Assembly (NCBI RefSeq): GCF_024642105.1
Contig: NZ_JAHEBT010000053.1
Coordinates: 1 to 64,000 of the forward strand
Direction of reading: 5' to 3'
Source of the DNA: Flavobacterium sp.
GTDB lineage: Bacteria > Bacteroidota > Bacteroidia > Flavobacteriales > Flavobacteriaceae
DNA: 64,000 nucleotides
Shown here piece by piece: positions 60,912 through 64,000 of this stretch (position 1 is the stretch's first letter; each line of letters starts with the position of its first letter). The notes beneath the pieces are model-generated. The model was not told the origin of the DNA, did no database searches, and saw only the letters and a program-made list of their open reading frames with translations. Both the position numbers and the translations under genes were made by a program.

Positions 60912-61370
60912 ATGAAGCCTCTTAAAATAATAATTGTACTACTATTGCTTACTTCATTCAACTTCTATGCGCAAGGAGATAATATGAAAGAAAAAAGAGA
61001 GCAAATCAAAACTATGAAAATAGCTTTTTTGACTACAGAATTAGATTTAAACAGTACCGAAGCAGAGAAATTTTGGCCTATCTATAATACTTTTGAAGAA
61101 AAAGAATTTGAATTGAAGCATTTAAAAATGAGATCTTTTATTAAAAAATACAAAGAAGGTAAAGATAAAATGTCAGAAAAAGAAGCTAGTACTCTGCTGA
61201 ACCAAATTGAAAACAATGAAGAAGAAATATTCGTGCTTCGCAAAAAATTTATCGGGAATTTAAAAGGAATTTTACCCGCTTCTAAAATTATTCGGCTTAA
61301 AAAATCAGAAGAAGACTTTAATAGAAAACTATTAATGCAATACCGAAACAAAGGACAGAGAAAAGAATAA
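60912..61370 (+). CDS. Periplasmic 'sensor of ECF-type sigma factor' protein
   Basis: A 152-residue exported helical protein with a signal peptide (MKPLKIIIVLLLLTSFNFYAQG). The mature part is highly charged and helical, with TTELDLNSTEAEKFWPIYNTFEEK, quoted in part, matching the family named sensor of ECF-type sigma factor, which is distantly like CpxP/Spy. It lies 21 bases after the anti-sigma gene and closes the operon before a terminator. It might report on the envelope state to the anti-sigma factor; inference. Confidence 0.8.
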   Translation: MKPLKIIIVLLLLTSFNFYAQGDNMKEKREQIKTMKIAFLTTELDLNSTEAEKFWPIYNTFEEKEFELKHLKMRSFIKKYKEGKDKMSEKEASTLLNQIENNEEEIFVLRKKFIGNLKGILPASKIIRLKKSEEDFNRKLLMQYRNKGQRKE

Positions 61371-61388
61371 TTTTATAAAAGTATCTCC

Positions 61389-61422
61389 AAGGCCATTCCA
61401 ATAGGAATGGCCTTATTTTTTA
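61389..61422. terminator. Bidirectional terminator overlapping a stop codon
   Basis: An 11-bp stem AAGGCCATTCC/GGAATGGCCTT with an AATA loop is followed by ATTTTTT. The stop codon of the convergent minus-strand gene (61413-61415) lies at the edge of the stem. Confidence 0.9.
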
Positions 61423-62462
61423 AATCGAATACGAATCAATTTATTTTTACCTGCTGCAATTGCAGTTGAAGCATTTAAAAAACGAATGGTATATAAACTT
61501 CCGTCAGTACTGAATTGTTTCCAACTATTACCTCCATCATTAGAATAAAATAAACCTGAAGCACCAACACTGACTAATTCTTTGCCTTTACTTTTCGGAA
61601 TATATTGCACACAAGAAGCGTACCCAAAACCTTGATTTTGCGCAACCAATTGCCATCTTTTTCCTCCATCTCGAGTTACAGCTTTATTATCAAAATTTTG
61701 AGTCAAAACCTCATAATTTCCTCCAGAGATAAATCCTACTTTTGAATCATAAAAATCAGCTGTAAAAATTCCGGTCATCTGTTTTCCTTGTACCATTGGT
61801 GTTTCATTCACTGACCAACTTTTTCCTTTATCATCAGAGAAGAATACTCGGGCACTTTTTCCTCCAGACACAAGCCAAGTACTATTCTCCTTGATTACAA
61901 TGTTAGTATTGCTAGCGGCAAAAGCAGCTTCTCCTTCTGCTAATTGAGGTAATTGATCCGAAGGTGTTTTTTGCCAAGTAGTACCACCATCCCGAGTTGT
62001 TATTACAGAAAAACATCCTTCTATTGGATCTCCAACGGCAATCCCTTCTAAATCATTCCAAAATTGCATACTATCATAAAATACTTTTTCATGCTTTTCT
62101 TGGTATACCAATTCATAACTCAAATCTTCTTTTGAAATTCGGTATAACAAGGCTGGATTAGCGACACTTAAAATAAATACATACGTATTAGTTTGAGCGA
62201 TACTTCTAAACTCACTATTTTTCTCATTGGGAATTTGAATTTCTTTCTTTTGATTTAGCTTCAAATCAATATAACCAAATCTAGATTTATCAGCAGCGTA
62301 CCACACCTTTTCATTGTCCAAAACTAAAGCGCGAATACTGATTTTATCCTCTAACAAAGTATCTATTACAACAGATGTAAAATAATTTTTAGTAATTCTA
62401 TCTTTTGATTTACAAGAACATAAAAGAATACTAACTACAATAAAAAGGATTATTTTCTTCAT
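61413..62462 (-). CDS. BNR/Asp-box beta-propeller lipoprotein
   Basis: A 349-residue lipoprotein (MKKIILFIVVSILLCSCKSK, lipidated Cys near residue 17). It has four Asp-box repeats of the S/T-x-D-x-G-x-x-W form (TRDGGTTW, SDDKGKSW, TRDGGKRW and SNDGGNSW) spread over the chain, typical of sialidase-like or HCF136/YCF48-like propellers. No sialidase catalytic arginine triad can be identified, so enzymatic activity is not claimed. It is a single gene, convergent with the ECF operon. Confidence 0.85.
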   Translation of the reverse strand: MKKIILFIVVSILLCSCKSKDRITKNYFTSVVIDTLLEDKISIRALVLDNEKVWYAADKSRFGYIDLKLNQKKEIQIPNEKNSEFRSIAQTNTYVFILSVANPALLYRISKEDLSYELVYQEKHEKVFYDSMQFWNDLEGIAVGDPIEGCFSVITTRDGGTTWQKTPSDQLPQLAEGEAAFAASNTNIVIKENSTWLVSGGKSARVFFSDDKGKSWSVNETPMVQGKQMTGIFTADFYDSKVGFISGGNYEVLTQNFDNKAVTRDGGKRWQLVAQNQGFGYASCVQYIPKSKGKELVSVGASGLFYSNDGGNSWKQFSTDGSLYTIRFLNASTAIAAGKNKLIRIRFKK

Positions 62463-62529
62463 AAAAAACAGGATTTAAAATGCTAAAATACAATTAATTA
62501 AAATGTAGGCATAGTGTTCTTTTATTTAT

Positions 62530-62544
62530 TGGCACAGTAATTGG
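62530..62544 (+). promoter_or_regulatory. Sigma-54-like promoter element
   Basis: TGGCACAGTAATTGG has the -24/-12 arrangement (GG and G at the right spacing) of sigma-54 promoters, ending in G rather than C. It lies 35 bases before the start codon at 62579 and resembles the element upstream of dnaK. Confidence 0.4.
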
Positions 62545-62578
62545 AAAGTTATCAAATGTAATCTTAAATCGACTTATT

Positions 62579-63520
62579 ATGAAAACTAAACTATTCTTTT
62601 GGACCGTAATTGGAACTTTTATTGTGACTCAAATACAAGCACAAAATAGATACCAAATAAATACAATGAACACCGAAATTAGCGCTAATTTAGATTTAAG
62701 AGCAGTTTCGTCACTATTTGGAGAAGCTCGAAATTTGGAAGATTTTGAAATGCATTTGAATGATCCTAAACTTCAACTATCTAATTTAGACTTGAATAAT
62801 GATAATCAAGTTGATTATTTAAGAGTTGTAGAATCTGTTGAAAACAGAAACCACCTCATTTTAATTCAGGCCGTTATTGACCGTGATGTATATCAAGATG
62901 TAGCTACAATAAATGTAGAAAAAAACAACTATAATTCTGTTAACATACAAATTATTGGAAATAGAAATTTATATGGAGCTAATTACATTTACAACCCCGT
63001 TTACTATAGAACCCCTATACTATTAAGTTTGTTTTGGAATTCAAATTATCGTCCCTATTACTCTAATTGGAGATGGAATTACTATCCTAAACACTATTAT
63101 TCTTGGAATTCACGCCCATATTATAAATACCATTCAAGCCATAGTTATAGTTTGAACAACTATCATAATAATTCCCAAAATTATAGAAGAAATCATTATA
63201 CAGAAGATACTTATAAAACAAAGTACAACAATCAACGATACAATTATAATAATTCAAATCAACCAGTGTACGAATCGAATCATCGTGAATCAACGTATAA
63301 TGGAAACCTAAGAGATTCAAATGAATACAGTCACGAAGAAAGAAATAATGGAAGTAATAGAAATAGAATCAAAAACGAAAATTATAGACGAGATAATATC
63401 GAAAATAAACCTTTCGAAATGAAAGAAGTGGAAATTAACCGAAATAACACACAATATGTTTCCACTCCATCAATGAGAGAAAACAACAGAAACTCCAGAG
63501 AAAATTTTCGAAGAAATTAA
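62579..63520 (+). CDS. Secreted protein with Asn/Tyr/Arg-rich low-complexity C-terminus
   Basis: A 313-residue exported protein (signal MKTKLFFWTVIGTFIVTQIQAQ). An ordered N-terminal domain (about 25-150) includes a Ca-binding-like loop DLNNDNQVDYLRV (D-x-N-x-D pattern). The C-terminal half is low complexity, very rich in Asn, Tyr, Ser, His and Arg, with Trp-Asn-Tyr-Tyr patches. Such sequences are disordered and could bind polymers or form surface material. I do not know a specific family role. It may be driven by a sigma-54-like promoter and ends in a strong terminator. Confidence 0.78.
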   Translation: MKTKLFFWTVIGTFIVTQIQAQNRYQINTMNTEISANLDLRAVSSLFGEARNLEDFEMHLNDPKLQLSNLDLNNDNQVDYLRVVESVENRNHLILIQAVIDRDVYQDVATINVEKNNYNSVNIQIIGNRNLYGANYIYNPVYYRTPILLSLFWNSNYRPYYSNWRWNYYPKHYYSWNSRPYYKYHSSHSYSLNNYHNNSQNYRRNHYTEDTYKTKYNNQRYNYNNSNQPVYESNHRESTYNGNLRDSNEYSHEERNNGSNRNRIKNENYRRDNIENKPFEMKEVEINRNNTQYVSTPSMRENNRNSRENFRRN

Positions 63521-63540
63521 CCTTAAACTTAGAATCATTA

Positions 63541-63570
63541 AAAACACGGAATCGGCTTCCGTGTTTTTTT
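63541..63570 (+). terminator. Terminator after the Asn/Tyr-rich protein gene
   Basis: An 11-bp stem AAAACACGGAA/TTCCGTGTTTT with a TCGGC loop and a T run, 20 bases after the stop codon. Confidence 0.9.
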
Positions 63571-63602
63571 ATTATTTTTTATCCTAATATATTTAAAAAG
63601 AG

Positions 63603-63610
63603 TAAATTTG
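63603..63610 (+). promoter_or_regulatory. -7 box of the kup gene
   Basis: TAAATTTG matches TAnnTTTG exactly, 21 bases before the ATG at 63632. The upstream sequence is T-rich and no clear -33 TTTG is seen. Confidence 0.55.
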
Positions 63611-63631
63611 CCCACTTTTTAATTAAATATC

Positions 63632-64000
63632 ATGAGCGTAGCGCACAAAGATCTTCATAGTAAATTAACACTTGGCGGTCTATTAGTTTCTTTAGGAATT
63701 ATTTATGGTGACATTGGAACCTCTCCCTTGTACGTAATGAAAGCCATTCTTGGTGACCATATTATAAATGCCGACATTGTTTTAGGAGGAATCTCTTGTG
63801 TTTTTTGGACACTAACTCTACAAACTACAATTAAATACGTCCTCATCACTTTAAGTGCTGATAACCATGGAGAAGGGGGGATTTTTGCTTTATATGCATT
63901 AGTTAAAAAAACCAAAATACGATGGCTCATCGTACCTGCTATCATTGGAGGAAGTGCATTACTCGCTGACGGAATTATTACCCCTCCTATCTCTGTTTCA
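63632..64000 (+). CDS. kup: Kup-type potassium uptake protein, N-terminal part (runs off the window)
   Basis: The first 123 codons of a KUP/HAK potassium transporter, an inner-membrane proton-coupled K+ importer. Motifs are [24 protein letters not shown] (quoted in part, about residues 15-38, with the conserved GDIGTSPLY) and [16 protein letters not shown] near 78-93, followed by [17 protein letters not shown]. At least three membrane segments are visible in the fragment. The rest of the gene lies beyond the window edge. Confidence 0.95.
   Translation, partial: MSVAHKDLHSKLTLGGLLVSLGIIYGDIGTSPLYVMKAILGDHIINADIVLGGISCVFWTLTLQTTIKYVLITLSADNHGEGGIFALYALVKKTKIRWLIVPAIIGGSALLADGIITPPISVS

Overview
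The window is a 64 kb chromosomal piece of a low-GC Flavobacteriaceae bacterium, most likely a Flavobacterium. The evidence is Bacteroidota-type promoters (a TAnnTTTG -7 box, for example at 37150 and 63603), frequent A/T-rich non-Shine-Dalgarno leaders, and a gene set typical of the family: bshB1 for bacillithiol, stand-alone MnmD, GH97, BNR-repeat lipoproteins, a 'sensor of ECF sigma factor', a LETM1-related protein, an OxyR/Dps divergon and RAYT/REP elements. I see no plasmid, phage, CRISPR or secretion-system module. It is mainly a housekeeping region with small repeat elements and short islands of unknown genes.

Layout. 1-2.6 kb: tail of an unknown gene, miaA, an acyl-ACP thioesterase and a LOG-family protein. 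2.6-7.7 kb (minus): a CheB-CheR-PAS fusion followed by a hybrid histidine kinase, with no chemotaxis genes nearby. 8.0-9.7 kb: MarR regulator, nitroreductase-like oxidoreductase and YceI, headed by three similar operator-like motifs. 9.8-11.5 kb: kdsA and an envelope protein. 11.6-19.6 kb (minus): M28 peptidase, GH97 glycosidase, then corA-pta-ackA. 19.9-24.4 kb: a large secreted zinc metalloprotease converging on dnaK. 24.7-30.9 kb: an unknown secreted protein, a 345-bp gap holding a long imperfect palindrome, NIPSNAP, ornithine aminotransferase, dienelactone hydrolase, M28 lipoprotein and a rhodanese. 31.1-32.4 kb: two AT-rich unknown genes next to tRNA-His. 32.5-35.5 kb (minus): bshB1, an isochorismate synthase and a hotdog thioesterase (menaquinone branch), then a REP array and its RAYT transposase. 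35.6-42.8 kb: beta-helix lipoprotein, purL, and a membrane sulfatase/phosphoglycerol transferase. 43-51.3 kb: a fatty-acid degradation locus (acyl-CoA ligase, MarR regulator, fadN-fadA-fadE type genes) into which a four-helix-bundle gene and a palindromic element have been inserted. 51.4-58.7 kb: Cu/Zn SOD, LETM1-related protein, carbonic anhydrase, Dps/OxyR, MnmD, ilvE and MazG-like genes. 58.7-63.5 kb: a SRPBCC protein, an ECF sigma factor with a putative anti-sigma and sensor, a BNR lipoprotein and a secreted Asn/Tyr-rich protein. 63.6 kb to the end: start of a Kup potassium transporter.

Several sets appear to work together. The fad genes give a complete beta-oxidation route (activation, dehydrogenation, hydration/oxidation, thiolysis) under a MarR-type repressor. 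Pta and AckA interconvert acetyl-CoA and acetate. OxyR carries cysteines at exactly residues 199 and 208 and sits divergent to dps, close to SOD genes, suggesting a peroxide/iron stress block. The strongest oddities are small repeat elements that touch genes: an in-frame 8-codon repeat-like insertion in purL, a palindromic element whose arm supplies the region directly upstream of the fadE-like start codon, mirror-image repeats around the four-helix-bundle gene, a hairpin-ended element apparently nested in a terminator-like stem, and a REP array beside its likely RAYT.
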